Origin: Strigamia acuminata | Lineage: Eukaryota > Arthropoda > Chilopoda > Geophilomorpha > Linotaeniidae | Length of the DNA stretch: 64,000 nt | NCBI GenBank assembly: GCA_949358305.1 | Contig: OX442321.1 | Span: forward strand, 3,311,605 to 3,375,604 | Direction of reading: 5' to 3' | Shown here: in pieces, positions 51,501 through 60,774 of the stretch | Layout of the letters: each line of letters begins with the position of its first letter | Numbering within the stretch: the first letter of the stretch is position 1 | Notes under the pieces: generated by a model | Told to the model about the DNA's origin: nothing | Databases searched by the model: none | Seen by the model: the letters and a program-made list of their open reading frames with translations, nothing else | Made by a program: the position numbers and the translations under genes

Positions 51501-52736
51501 AAAGAGGGTTTGGAATTAGAACAGGACGATGTGAAAACAGCTTATTTGCATGGAATACTGGACGAAGTCATTTTCATGCAAGAACCGGAGGGATACAAAA
51601 CGCGCAAGGGCAAGAAAGTCTGTAAACTCAAGAAGAGTATTTATGGCTTACGCCAGAGTGGCAGATGTTGGTATGAAACATTACACAAAGCGCTGATTAG
51701 TGTTGGATTTCAACAATCAACTTGTGACCCGTGTCTCTACATTTTGAGGCGTGGAAAAGAATTCCTATACATGGGAATTTATGTCGATGACATTATCAGA
51801 CTTTGCTCTGATCCAGCACTTAAAAAGGAAATTCTATCCCAACTTGCAAAACAAATCGAGTTAATTCACTTAGGAAAGTTAACCTTTATTTTGGGACTCG
51901 AAATTGATCAGCAGAGGAACCAAATCGTTTTGACACAGCAAGGTTATGTCCAGAAGATTCTAACAAGATTTGGACTTCCTGATTGCAACAGCGTATATAC
52001 GCCAATGGACGTTAGCCAGGATTTGGATGAATTTGAATCTAGTCCGAAATTTGATGCTACGAAGTATCAAGAGATGATTGGCTCGATAATGTACCTGGCG
52101 ACTGGTTCGAGGCCAGACATTAGCTACCCAGCAAGCGCTCTCGCGCAGTACAACTGCGATCCCAGAGAGATTCACCATCAAGCGGTAAAGAAGTTGTTGC
52201 GATACATCAAGGGAACAAGCACATACGGTCTCACCTTTCGCAAAGAGGAAGGGTATTTACATTCGTATGCCGATGCGTCATGGAACGCAACATCGGATGC
52301 GAAATCATATTCGGGGTATGTGATAAAAGATGGATCGTCACTTCTAAATTGGCGTAGCAACAAACAACGCTCAGTTGCCATGTCATCAACCGAGAGCGAG
52401 CTAGGAGCAATCACGGATGCATTATCGGAGCTAATTTGGACCAAGGAATTGTTGAAAGAATTAAGTCCAAACAGAGTAATGGGCAAAGAGGTTATCTACA
52501 ACGATAACTCAGGAGCATTTCAATTATGGAAGAATCCAACTCAAAAAATGAGGACGAAATTGCTCAACAGAAAATTTTATTTTATTCGAGAAGAATTAAA
52601 AACTAATGATATTTTAATTCAACAGGTTCCAACAGATGAGATGCAGGCAGATCTATTGACAAAGAAACTTTCAGCGCCAAAGATCAAATCATGCCTGATG
52701 CAGTTACGGATTCTGGAAGAACCTGAAGAAGCATAG
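48597..52736 (+). CDS. copia-1 Gag-Pol polyprotein, 1379 aa
   Basis: Single ORF from ATG 48597. Residues 1-210: copia Gag (NNKNYFLWRMRV, LWTQIEQHM, FELMRLKM). CCHC knuckle CYNCGRPGHFSKDC near residue 225. Protease WLLDSGASSHMS near 307. Integrase finger WHKRLAHVN ... CESCIAGK, and core Asp in HVDLMGP, Asp in RSDNGGEF and Glu in GAAERANRT. RT: SKWVYRLKLN, DDVKTAYLHG, catalytic YVDDII. RNase H: SYADASWN, SSTESELGA, YNDNSGAFQ. PR-IN-RT-RH order is diagnostic of Ty1/copia. No stop or frameshift seen; typical length for the family. As the single ORF is translated whole, Gag must be released by the protease or made from another transcript. Confidence 0.97.
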   Translation: MAAQDNILGNIGHIEKLNNKNYFLWRMRVRAILEVKELWDEAIIADAPPQPVQGAPNYDDALALWTAWNKKNSQALVVIVLTLSAEQAMRYSRERNAKTLWTQIEQHMAGRVAEQQVACSFELMRLKMSKTEDIDTYFDRAEGIANKSAELGKVLSDREITLHVLNGVRPAFEQSVNALGAIKDLTLDEVRTQLKYLEDKMRRKVGDESHENSEKAFKAKNKKGNFKCYNCGRPGHFSKDCWRPKKEKDQEESTQRSQSYMRNRGRGQNQASVATKRDDGVKYEFTFHVDNSKPEEEEFTFSLDWLLDSGASSHMSFQKDSFKQLSPEIQNIGLAGKGLELKSEGIGTVELETKESKLTLTEVLYVPDLKTQLLSVPKIVDSGLNVLFTRKSARILTEKNQIIADIQRSGNSYILRDMSIRHLETNQEANVVTQQMWHKRLAHVNLNTLKEMEQENLVRGLEMPKKKSEDICESCIAGKQAASPHETVKTQQSQQTLELLHVDLMGPINPSTYSNGAYVLTIVDDYSRKIFVEILTRKGETSSVLQDFILQQETQQNQKVKRIRSDNGGEFIANTLNVFFKKKGIKHELTVPHSPASNGAAERANRTIMETTRTLVLDAKLPKRFWGEAIHVAVRTRNLCKSSYHNKIPEYVWSSRIPTVKFLRRFGCKAYVLKPKPQQTKLGSKTIIGIFVGYSRKRKAYRIYVPHMHRVTEARNVKFDENTLGYDLLPHHKKSRHKDNNEIVQMDITPPIIDQHEEIVPEGDSSEDEWLAQELPESSESSTRDQTSDFLSAESESESTPEEAPVPRKVGRPKGTTKDAIAAKKRKNSETQDNGASTSGTRKSKRLQKKAKCNFAHLAEQIAMQTPKSYNEAMRSPQHAKWKQAMDEEMKSMEEHDVWDTVDVPKGQPIVKSKWVYRLKLNKSGKLDRYKARLVATGYSQRPGIDFEETYSPVIRMETLRMLISIAAKEGLELEQDDVKTAYLHGILDEVIFMQEPEGYKTRKGKKVCKLKKSIYGLRQSGRCWYETLHKALISVGFQQSTCDPCLYILRRGKEFLYMGIYVDDIIRLCSDPALKKEILSQLAKQIELIHLGKLTFILGLEIDQQRNQIVLTQQGYVQKILTRFGLPDCNSVYTPMDVSQDLDEFESSPKFDATKYQEMIGSIMYLATGSRPDISYPASALAQYNCDPREIHHQAVKKLLRYIKGTSTYGLTFRKEEGYLHSYADASWNATSDAKSYSGYVIKDGSSLLNWRSNKQRSVAMSSTESELGAITDALSELIWTKELLKELSPNRVMGKEVIYNDNSGAFQLWKNPTQKMRTKLLNRKFYFIREELKTNDILIQQVPTDEMQADLLTKKLSAPKIKSCLMQLRILEEPEEA

Positions 52737-52809
52737 GAGATTTATTGTTTAATTTATGATGTTCTTTTGAGATTATACATTGTACAGGAACAGTCATTAC
52801 AGGAATTCT

Positions 52810-52818
52810 GGAGGAGAA
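52810..52818 (+). promoter_or_regulatory. copia-1 polypurine tract
   Basis: GGAGGAGAA directly before the 3' LTR. Confidence 0.8.
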
Positions 52819-53012
52819 TGTAGATAGAACACCTGTAATGATTGTTCCTATGAGTAACCCGTGTGTTTCGTCCTTGTGACGTATATAGTTTTTCTTTGTA
52901 CGCGACCTTGCCGGCATAATTCAATGTCGCACTTGGTCGTACGCTTTCGACAATAAAGCACCACTTTTTCGTTTATTAAACCGATGTCCATTATTTCACC
53001 ACATTACCATCA
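52819..53012 (+). repeat. copia-1 3' LTR
   Basis: Second copy of the 194-bp LTR at constant offset 5007, no differences seen. Followed by the GAATT duplication. Confidence 0.95.
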
Positions 53013-53959
53013 GAATTTTCTTGAATAGTTGTTGCATGGCATTGCATAGTTGTTGCATGGCATTGCATAGTTGTTGCATGGCATTGCATAGTTGTTGCAG
53101 GGCATTGCATAGTTGTTGCATGGCATTGCATAGTTGTTGCAGGGCATTGCATAGTTGTTGCATGGCATTGCATCGTTGTTTTCTTGTTTTCTTGAACTTT
53201 CTTGAACTTTCCTGAATTTTCTTGAATTTTCTTGAATTTTCTTGAATTTTCTTGAATTTTCTTGAATTTTCTTGAATTTTCTTGAATTTTCTTGAATTTT
53301 CTTGAATAGTTGTTGCATGGCATTGCATAGTTGTTGCATGGCATTGCATAGTTGTTGCATGGCATTGCATAGTTGTTGCAGGGCATTGCATAGTTGTTGC
53401 ATGGCATTGCATAGTTGTTGCAGGGCATTGCATAGTTGTTGCATGGCATTGCATCGTTGTTTTTTTGTTTTCTTGAACTTTCTTGAACTTTCCTGAATTT
53501 TCTTGAATTTTCTTGAATTTTCTTGAATTTTCTTGAATTTTCTTGAATTTTCTTGAATTTTCTTGAATTTTCTTGAATTTTCTTGAATAGTTGTTGCATG
53601 GCATTGCATAGTTGTTGCATGGCATTGCATAGTTGTTGCATGGCATTGCATAGTTGTTGCAGGGCATTGCATAGTTGTTGCATGGCATTGCATCGTTGTT
53701 TTCTTGTTTTCTTGAACTTTCTTGAACTTTCCTGAATTTTCTTGAATTTTCTTGAATTTTCTTGAATTTTCTTGAATTTTCTTGAAATTTCTTGAATTTT
53801 CTTGAATTTTCTTGAATTTTCTTGAATAGTTGTTGCATGGCATTGCATAGTTGTTGCATGGCATTGCATAGTTGTTGCATGGCATTGCATAGTTGTTGCA
53901 TGGCATTGCATAGTTGTTGCATGGCATTGCATAGTTGTTGCATGGCATTGCATAGTTGT
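53013..53959 (+). repeat. Minisatellite block between copia-1 and BEL fragment copy 2
   Basis: Continues the array interrupted by copia-1: three hinge-delimited units, then six 21-mers running into the BEL fragment at the same CATAGTTGT junction as at 45904. Confidence 0.93.
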
Positions 53960-54850
53960 ATCGTTTAGGAGATAGGGGCTCGATGAAACTCCAAAGACCA
54001 CTCGGATTTGGCACATAACGCGAGGGGTGAGGAAATCTAGTCCGTTCCAATTTTCAGGCACCCACAAGAACCTCACATAATTTCGGTCTTGAAGTCGCAG
54101 CAACAACTGTAGAAAAGCCTTCTCGATGTCGGACAGGTAAGCTATCAATTCGCGTCTAAACATCACAAGTAGTTTTAAAATTTTGGGCAACAAATTCGGA
54201 CCGCTGTCCAAACAGTCATTTAACGACAGTTCATTTTTAGCTTTTGACGATGCGTCGAATACGATGCGAATTTTCGTTGTAGCACGTTCTTCTCGCACTA
54301 CCGCACGATGAGGCATGAAATATGAATGTTCTGGGTCGTGTTCCGTAACTTCTTCAATTATTCCGTCTCTTAGCTGTTCGTCGAAAATTCTCTTATAAGA
54401 CTGGTAGAAGCCCGGATTTCGTTTAAATTTTCGCACAAGGTTCCAGAATCTCCGCTTTGCTACCTCGTAGTTGTTGTTCAATTGGCTCGGATCCACCAAC
54501 CATGGCAGCGGGACGACGTATCTGTCGTTTTCGCGTGTCACCTGCTCGCGGAATCGAACAGCACACGAATTGCGGTCGGTCGACAACTCATCTTCGCTTT
54601 CATGTCGAATCCCGATCGCTTCCAACTCCCAAAACTTTTTCAGGCCGTCGTCCAATCGTTCTTCGAGGCGCACGTTAAAAACTCGAGTGACCATTGTTGA
54701 GAGAGAGGTCACGTTAGCCGAGGAGCCCATTATTGTCCATCCGAACATTGTCTCGACAGCCAGCAAGTTCTCCTCGATTTTTTGAACACGACCGGTCAGA
54801 ATTCTTGCTACGTAGTCAGCACCTAAAAGACAAAAAACATCAAAATTAGT
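53960..54850 (-). pseudogene. BEL/Pao pol fragment (copy 2)
   Basis: Near-identical to 45905-46760 over 53960-54815 (one base differs, 54708). Unlike copy 1 it continues to the right with a plausible BEL frame (FDVFCLLGADYVARIL, the usual LIGADY motif), so this copy keeps the native flank and copy 1 lost it. RT is cut before YVDD by the array. The frame appears open to about 54900, but the outer edge is uncertain. Confidence 0.85.
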
Positions 54851-54976
54851 ATACTTTTCAAATTCGATTTTGATGTTGTTGCGTAAGACAGTTTCTGAGA
54901 CAACAGAATGTAGGTTGTAAAATATGTTAAAATTTGTTAATTAAATTTACATTCTAATTTTTTTTTTAAATTTCAG

Positions 54977-55669
54977 ATTAACTTGAAGCAAGTTGCGTCA
55001 ACTAACATATTTCTCCAGCCTCCAAACATGGCTAAAACCGAGAAACAAAAGTACAACTGCCATTTATGCGAATACGAAACTCAATGGGTTTCCTCCTTGA
55101 AAAACCACATGCTGAAACACACTGGCGAGAAACCCTTCACCTGTCAACACTGCTCCATGTCATTCAGACAAAAACTCCAACTAAGAAATCATTGGAGTAA
55201 ATTCCCCTCAACATGTGCTCAAACAGCGAAATCCTGGCCATGTCATTTATGCGCCTACTCCACCACACACAGAGGTAGTTTAAACAAACATCTACTGATT
55301 CATACGAATGAAAGACCATATAAATGTCATTTATGTTCATCCTCGTTTAAAGAATCTTCCCATTTACAAAAGCATTGGCTGACACATTCGAGTGAAAAAC
55401 CATTTAAGTGTCTCGAATGTCAGTTTTCTTCAAAATTCAAAAGCAGTTTGAAAACACACATTTTGCAGCACACTGGAGACAATCCGTTCAGTTGCAATCG
55501 GTGTTTTTACTCGTGTAAACAAAATTATCAGTTAAAGAGACATTTGCTGACACATTTGGACAAAAAAGCATTTAAGTGTCAAGAATGTCCGTATTCTTCG
55601 ACAAGCAAAGGCAATTTAAAACAACACATTTTGCAGCACACTGGTGAAGAACCATTCAAATGCCAACAC
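54977..55669 (+). CDS. C2H2 zinc-finger protein, 5' part (fingers 1-7 and start of 8)
   Basis: A T-rich tract and TTTCAG acceptor end at 54976; ATG 55028 (AAACATGG) is the likely start, giving 214 codons to the copia-2 insertion at 55670. Fingers: C2H2 at CHLCEYETQW, then CQHCSMSF (degenerate, second His replaced, C2HC), CHLCAYST, CHLCSSSF, CLECQFSS, CNRCFYSC and CQECPYSS. Finger 8 is interrupted inside its CQHC. Linkers are mostly TGEKP-like (TGEKPF, TNERPY, SSEKPF, TGEEPF). Likely a nuclear DNA-binding factor by family; the target is unknown. The remaining fingers resume in frame at 60407. The apparent tail GMCSKKRRFRVE to 55711 is LTR sequence. Upstream exons not found. Confidence 0.9.
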
Positions 55670-55856
55670 TGTGGAATGTGTAGTAAAAAGAGACGTTTTC
55701 GAGTGGAGTGAAAAGAAAGTGAAAAAGCAACTTTACTTGTCAAATGTTTGCGAACAAGTGCGAGTTTTACAACAAGTGCACGTTACCAATACAGATTGGT
55801 AGCCGTAGCAACAGAAACGACAATTGCGCGTAAAATCTAATTATTACAATACAACA
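55670..55856 (-). repeat. copia-2 3' LTR
   Basis: On the minus strand it starts TGTTGTATTG and ends CATTCCACA. The 106 bases between it and the ORF stop hold no gene. Confidence 0.94.
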
Positions 55857-55962
55857 AATCCTCCATTAGATTATACTCGCTTGTCATGACAAAAAATGAA
55901 TGTAACTTAATAACTAACATAACATTTGAAAAACGAAATACAATAAAATCTTCAATCGTCTT

Positions 55963-58900
55963 TCAATTTTTCTTCATCTTTTTCTCTGGCTCTGCATTTT
56001 CTCTCAGCCCGACTTCATTGCAACTCATCATCATCTTTTCTGCCGGGACGGCCTTCGTGAGGAAATCTGCAGGTAATACGTTCGAGGGCATGTGGACCAG
56101 GTGGATGTTACCTAAATAAGCGTCTTGACGGACAAACATTAAATGACGATTTATGTGTTTCGTCCTGCCGAATTGATTTGCGCCAATCACCACGTCCATT
56201 GCTCCCGTACTGTCTGTGTAGATGGGAATGCTTTTTGGAATAAGCGCTCCCTGTCCTAATCCGTGCAGCATACTCCGGACCCACTTCAACCCTTTGAGGA
56301 GTTCGCATATTGCGAGAATCTCGCTTTCGCACGAGGACATGGCTATCAGCTGTTGTTTTTTCGTCTTCCAGTATATCGGGGCGTTCCCCAACTTGATTAA
56401 GACGCCTGAAAACGATCGTGCTGTTTTCGTGGAGCACCAGCTCGCGTCCGAGTAGCCGGTGACGCTTCCGCTTGTCGAGGGAAGAAACAACTTGAAGTCT
56501 CGCGTCCGTCTCACGTAACTCAATACGCGCTTCAGCGCACGAAAGTGGATTTCCCGCGGGTCCCTTGAATATGACGAGAGTTTGCTTACAGCAAACGAAA
56601 GGTCTGGTCTCGTGATGACCATCAGGTGCATGATGGATCCCAAAATCCGCTGGTAAGCTCGTTGATCAACGTTGCATGAATCCCCGAACACGTCAAGATC
56701 TTGACCCACCACCATTGGTGTGCAGGCCTTTGCACGACCGTGCAGGTCGAATGTGTCCAGAATTTCGTCCACGTATTTCTGCTGACCAATCCAAATGCCT
56801 TGCTCCGTGATTTGTATCTCCATTCCGAGCAAATAATGGACTTCGCCTAATTCGACGAGATCAAAGACCTTTTTCAGTTCCACCAACAGCCATTCCATAA
56901 TCTTTTCGTCCGAGAAGGCGGCTAGCATGTCGTCCACGTACACCGCGAGGATCAGAATTCCATCTCGTTCCACGTAAACATAGACGCACGCATCGTCTGC
57001 AGTTGGTTGAAGTCCTAGTCTTGTGAGCTCGTCATCCAGGCGCTTATTCCAGCAGCGCCCGGATTGGCGCAATCCATAAAGGCTTCTTTCAAGCAGGCAA
57101 ACTTCTTGGTCACTCTGCGAGAATCCCTCTGGTTGATCCATGAAAATTTCGACATCTAAATCTCCGTGGAGATAAGCTGTCTTGACGTCAAACTGTTTGG
57201 TTTTTAATCGCAAGGTCGCCACCAAAAACAAAATTATGCGTAACGACTCGGTGCGGACTACTGGCGAGAATGTCTCGTTAAAGTCGATGCCAGGGCGCTG
57301 GGCATAGCCGACTGCCACAAGTCGCGCCTTGTATTTGCTGATGGACCTGTCGACATTTAATTTAATCCGGTAGATCCATTTACTGCGAATCGTGCGCATC
57401 TCCGGCCGTCGCTTGACCAGTCGCCAAACCTGGTTGACTTGAAGAGAGTCAATTTCGCTCTCCATGGCGTCGATCCATTTTTCGCGATCAGGACAGCTGA
57501 TCGCCTCCCCATACGTCTCTGGCGTGTACAACTCGCGCGTGTCTTCTTCTGCGATATTCGCCATCTCGACGCGCCCTGCCACACGTTCAGAACGACGCAC
57601 GCCCGACGCAACCAATTGTTGCTCGCGTTCGCGTCTTTCATCTTCGCGACGCAAAGCGACGGCTTCGGCAGTCGCACCTCGGGGTCGTCCTGCAGCTCGC
57701 TCCACTTCTGCAACATCTGGCAATGCTTGTGGTTCTACCACCGGATCCCCGTCTTGCTCCTCCTCCTCGCGAGCAGGCGGATCCGCTCGAACATCGACCG
57801 GTTCGTCTAACTCGCGAAGTATTTCTTCCCGGTGTCCGTCCGAACCACGAGCGTTGAGAATCTTTGCCCCGTTTGACGCTTCATCAAAAACGACCGATCG
57901 TGCTTCCACGACGTCTCCAAACTCAGGGACAAAAATCCTGTAAGCCTTTCGCGTGGCAGAGTAGCCAATGAAAACGCCTTGTCGCGCCTTCACGTCAAGC
58001 TTGCGTCGCTGACTGTCTGGAATGTGTAGCCACGCTACGCAGCCAAAGACACGGAGAAAAGTGACGGTGGGCTTCCGCCCCGTCCAAATCTCTTCAGGAA
58101 CTAACTGACCGTTGGGTTTAGTGGTCGTCCGATTTTTGACGAATGCAGCTGTCGCCAACGCTTCTGCCCAGAAACGTAAAGGCAGCTTCGAATGTGCCAA
58201 TAACGTTCTCGCTGTCTCAACAAGCGTCCGGTTTGACCGCTCGGCGATTCCGTTGCTGGCCGGATTAAATGGGACTGTGAGCTCGTGGTCAATTCCATTC
58301 GCTTCACAAAAAATGGCAAATTCTCTGCTGGTGAACTCGCCTCCATTGTCCGTGCGTAGTCTGCAAATCGTGTTGCCCGTTTGTTTTTCCATCATCAATT
58401 TAAATGTTTGGAAAAATCCCAATGTTTGCGATTTCTCCTTCAAGAAATAGACGAATTTCTTCCTGGAGAAGTCATCCGTCAAAACAAACGCGTATCTCGA
58501 ACCCGACAACGACGGAACTTGAAATGGTCCCACCAGGTCAGCGTGTATTAATTCTAAAATTTTCTGTGATTGCTTGCCTGTTATTCGTTTGTGTGGCGCT
58601 CTCGTCAGCTTCCCCTCAATGCACGAACTGCATTTGGACAGTTTTTCATCACCGAATTTTATTCCGTGAACTGCTTCGCGCGCACGCATCTGGTCAAGCG
58701 TTTCCTCGTTTAGATGACAGAGTCGTTTGTGCCACAACTCCTTTCCAGTCGTCGTTGACGTTTCTTGTGCCATGGCGACCGTTTGTTCCTTTTTATTTTC
58801 CAAAAAGAACATGTCACCACTCTTCTTGCCTTGTGCCACGAGTCGGCCATTGGGGTCAAGCACGTCAACAATTTGGTCGTTAAATACCACCTTGCATTTC

Positions 58901-60066
58901 TTGGCGGTTAGCTTGGGAATGGAGAGTAGATTTCCTTTCAGCTCCGGAACATATAAAACTTGCAAAAGCGTTATTTTCTTCACTGTCTCGTCCGGTAAGC
59001 AACATTCGATTATAATGTCTCCTCTCCCTTTGGCCAACAACTCCGTGCCTTTCTTCGCCGTCGTGACCGTGGCTTCAAATTCTTCCATGTCTGCAAACCA
59101 TTCGCGGCGGCACGACATGTGCGATGAAGCGCCGGAGTCCAGAATCCACTTGGATCTCGTTGAAAGATCGTCGCCCAAATCGACAACAAACGCATGATGA
59201 ACGGGCGTTGTGTACGTTTCGTCCTCGAGAACAGCTACGTACGCGTGTTGCGGCGACTCCACCTGTGCGATTTTTGCCGCTTCCTTCTGCTGCTTGGGTC
59301 GTTTCTCGGGGAATCGCACCCAGCAATCCTTGGCTATGTGGCCCGCCTTGCCGCATTCAAAACATGTTCGTTTATTCCCGTCCTTCGGTTTCTTTCCACC
59401 TGAGTTTCTGCCCGCCTGCGCTTTGAGCGCGATTGAACTTGGCACGCTGGTGTTATCGTTCATTGCAGGTCCCCACTGCTCCTCCGTGAGGAGTCCAGCT
59501 CGCAAATCCTCGATTTTTGCATCCAATTTTGAACGATAGTCGCGCCCTGTGGCGTGATATTTCGGCAAAAGTCCCTTAGTGGCGTATAAAATTACCTCTC
59601 GATCTGGTATGTCGCGTCCCACGGCCTTTGCCTTGGCCTGGATGGACCTCGCTCGATTTACGTATTGGTCCACTGACTCGTCTGTACGCATTTTGAGTGT
59701 GGTCAGTCGGGCGGCCGCATCAACTTGTTTTTCGACGGTCAACGCGGCGTGTTGGGTTTTCAAATGTTCCCACATTTCTTTAGCATTCGTCATGCTCATG
59801 CACGTCGTCGCTTCCTCGTCCGAAATCGTTAATGCGAGAATTCCTACCGCTTCGCTGTTGTTCTTTGCCCACGCCTTATGAATTTTGTCTTTGTCATCAA
59901 AATCTGCCGCTCCTACAACCGGTTTTTCCGGCTCCGCATCCGTTAATGCACTGGTCAGACCTTTCGCCTCCAGTAGTGCGCCAACCTTGAACCTCCAGAC
60001 AAAATAATTTCGAACACTGAGCAGTTCTATTCTGTTCAGCGAGCCTGCTGAAATCGCGTCGGCCAT
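55963..60066 (-). CDS. copia-2 Gag-Pol polyprotein, 1367 aa
   Basis: Single ORF from ATG 60066. Gag: RIELLSVRNYFVWRFKVGAL, MWEHLKTQHA, LTTLKMRTDE; CCHC knuckle CFECGKAGHIAKDC. Protease WILDSGASSHMS. Integrase: LWHKRLCHLN ... CSSCIEGK; core Asp in HADLVGP, Asp in RTDNGGEF and Glu in GIAERSNRT. RT: SKWIYRIKLN, FDVKTAYLHG, catalytic YVDDML. RNase H: GYSDASWC, SSCESEIL, YTDSTGAMD, PADFLTKAV. An acidic/basic linker (DPPAREEEEQDGDP) lies between integrase and RT. No lesion seen. It is clearly a different lineage from copia-1, with no close sequence match and higher GC content. Confidence 0.97.
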   Translation of the reverse strand: MADAISAGSLNRIELLSVRNYFVWRFKVGALLEAKGLTSALTDAEPEKPVVGAADFDDKDKIHKAWAKNNSEAVGILALTISDEEATTCMSMTNAKEMWEHLKTQHAALTVEKQVDAAARLTTLKMRTDESVDQYVNRARSIQAKAKAVGRDIPDREVILYATKGLLPKYHATGRDYRSKLDAKIEDLRAGLLTEEQWGPAMNDNTSVPSSIALKAQAGRNSGGKKPKDGNKRTCFECGKAGHIAKDCWVRFPEKRPKQQKEAAKIAQVESPQHAYVAVLEDETYTTPVHHAFVVDLGDDLSTRSKWILDSGASSHMSCRREWFADMEEFEATVTTAKKGTELLAKGRGDIIIECCLPDETVKKITLLQVLYVPELKGNLLSIPKLTAKKCKVVFNDQIVDVLDPNGRLVAQGKKSGDMFFLENKKEQTVAMAQETSTTTGKELWHKRLCHLNEETLDQMRAREAVHGIKFGDEKLSKCSSCIEGKLTRAPHKRITGKQSQKILELIHADLVGPFQVPSLSGSRYAFVLTDDFSRKKFVYFLKEKSQTLGFFQTFKLMMEKQTGNTICRLRTDNGGEFTSREFAIFCEANGIDHELTVPFNPASNGIAERSNRTLVETARTLLAHSKLPLRFWAEALATAAFVKNRTTTKPNGQLVPEEIWTGRKPTVTFLRVFGCVAWLHIPDSQRRKLDVKARQGVFIGYSATRKAYRIFVPEFGDVVEARSVVFDEASNGAKILNARGSDGHREEILRELDEPVDVRADPPAREEEEQDGDPVVEPQALPDVAEVERAAGRPRGATAEAVALRREDERREREQQLVASGVRRSERVAGRVEMANIAEEDTRELYTPETYGEAISCPDREKWIDAMESEIDSLQVNQVWRLVKRRPEMRTIRSKWIYRIKLNVDRSISKYKARLVAVGYAQRPGIDFNETFSPVVRTESLRIILFLVATLRLKTKQFDVKTAYLHGDLDVEIFMDQPEGFSQSDQEVCLLERSLYGLRQSGRCWNKRLDDELTRLGLQPTADDACVYVYVERDGILILAVYVDDMLAAFSDEKIMEWLLVELKKVFDLVELGEVHYLLGMEIQITEQGIWIGQQKYVDEILDTFDLHGRAKACTPMVVGQDLDVFGDSCNVDQRAYQRILGSIMHLMVITRPDLSFAVSKLSSYSRDPREIHFRALKRVLSYVRRTRDFKLFLPSTSGSVTGYSDASWCSTKTARSFSGVLIKLGNAPIYWKTKKQQLIAMSSCESEILAICELLKGLKWVRSMLHGLGQGALIPKSIPIYTDSTGAMDVVIGANQFGRTKHINRHLMFVRQDAYLGNIHLVHMPSNVLPADFLTKAVPAEKMMMSCNEVGLRENAEPEKKMKKN

Positions 60067-60194
60067 TTTCGAACGTTTCGCGCACGTGTCGATCGTTCTT
60101 CGTTCTTCGTTCTTCGTTCTTCTTTCTTTATAACTTCGATTTCTTCAAAGTTATATCACAAACGTCTTCCTTTTTTGACCGTGAATCGTGTCCA

Positions 60195-60212
60195 AACCCG
60201 ACTCTGCTACCA
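60195..60212 (-). promoter_or_regulatory. copia-2 primer-binding site, tRNA-iMet-like
   Basis: The minus strand reads TGGTAGCAGAGTCGGGTT, 2 bases from the LTR. The first 11 bases match initiator tRNA-Met exactly, 15 of 18 overall. Confidence 0.7.
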
Positions 60213-60214
60213 AA

Positions 60215-60401
60215 TGTGGAATGTGTAGTAAAAAGAGACGTTTTCGAGTGGAGTGAAAAGAAAGTGAAAAAGCAACTTTACTTGTCAAATGTTTGCGAAC
60301 AAGTGCGAGTTTTACAACAAGTGCACGTTACCAATACAGATTGGTAGCCGTAGCAACAGAAACGACAATTGCGCGTAAAATCTAATTATTACAATACAAC
60401 A
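60215..60401 (-). repeat. copia-2 5' LTR
   Basis: Right copy of the 187-bp LTR, followed by the AACAC duplication and the resumed zinc-finger frame. Confidence 0.94.
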
Positions 60402-60406
60402 AACAC

Positions 60407-60634
60407 TGTTCTTACTCGTGTAAACAAAATTATCAGTTGAAATCACACATGCTGAAACATTTGAGCAAAAAACCCTTTAAGTGTCACGAATGTTCGTATT
60501 CTTCAAGATTCAAAGGCAATTTGAAAACACACATTTTGCAGCACACTGGCAAAGAACGATTCAAATGCCAACATTGTTCATACTCATGTAAACAACTTTC
60601 TCATTTGAAATTACACATGCTGAAACATTGTTAG
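60407..60634 (+). CDS. C2H2 zinc-finger protein, 3' part (rest of finger 8, fingers 9-10)
   Basis: Begins right after the second AACAC and continues the frame of 54977-55669. It completes finger 8 (CKQNYQLKSHMLKH), then finger 9 (CHECSYSSRFKGNLKTH) and finger 10 (CQHCSYSCKQLSHLKLH), and stops at TAG 60632-60634. Fingers 8-10 closely resemble 5-7, so the gene grew by finger-pair duplication. Without copia-2 the product would have ten fingers. With it, only a truncated protein with LTR-encoded tail is expected unless the insert is spliced out. Confidence 0.9.
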   Translation, partial: CSYSCKQNYQLKSHMLKHLSKKPFKCHECSYSSRFKGNLKTHILQHTGKERFKCQHCSYSCKQLSHLKLHMLKHC

Positions 60635-60663
60635 TTACAGAAAATGATGCAAGAAATTGTTAA

Positions 60664-60768
60664 ATGCACAATTCTTTTTTTTTTATTTTTTTTATTTTAT
60701 TTTATTTATTTTATTATTTTTTTTATTTTATTTTATTTATTTTATTATTTTTTTATTTTACCAATTGT
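60664..60768 (+). repeat. TTTTA low-complexity tract
   Basis: T-rich run built of TTTTA/TTTATT units following the zinc-finger stop. Confidence 0.85.
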
Positions 60769-60774
60769 TTATGT

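Larger units (their letters stand above)
47812..53012 (+). mobile_element. copia-1: intact Ty1/copia element
   Basis: 5201 bp with 194-bp LTRs (47812-48005 and 52819-53012) that read as identical, and 5-bp duplications GAATT at 47807-47811 and 53013-53017, both inside 10-mers of the minisatellite. It has a tRNA-iMet PBS, one long ORF and a polypurine tract. All expected parts are present, so it is a recent and potentially autonomous insertion. Confidence 0.96.
55670..60401 (-). mobile_element. copia-2: intact Ty1/copia element inside the zinc-finger gene
   Basis: 4732 bp with 187-bp LTRs at 55670-55856 and 60215-60401 (constant offset 4545, no differences seen) and 5-bp duplications AACAC at 55665-55669 and 60402-60406. 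On the minus strand: 5' LTR, PBS, one 1367-codon ORF, a purine-rich ATGGAGGATT before the 3' LTR. Opposite in orientation to the host gene. A complete, recent insertion. Confidence 0.96.
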
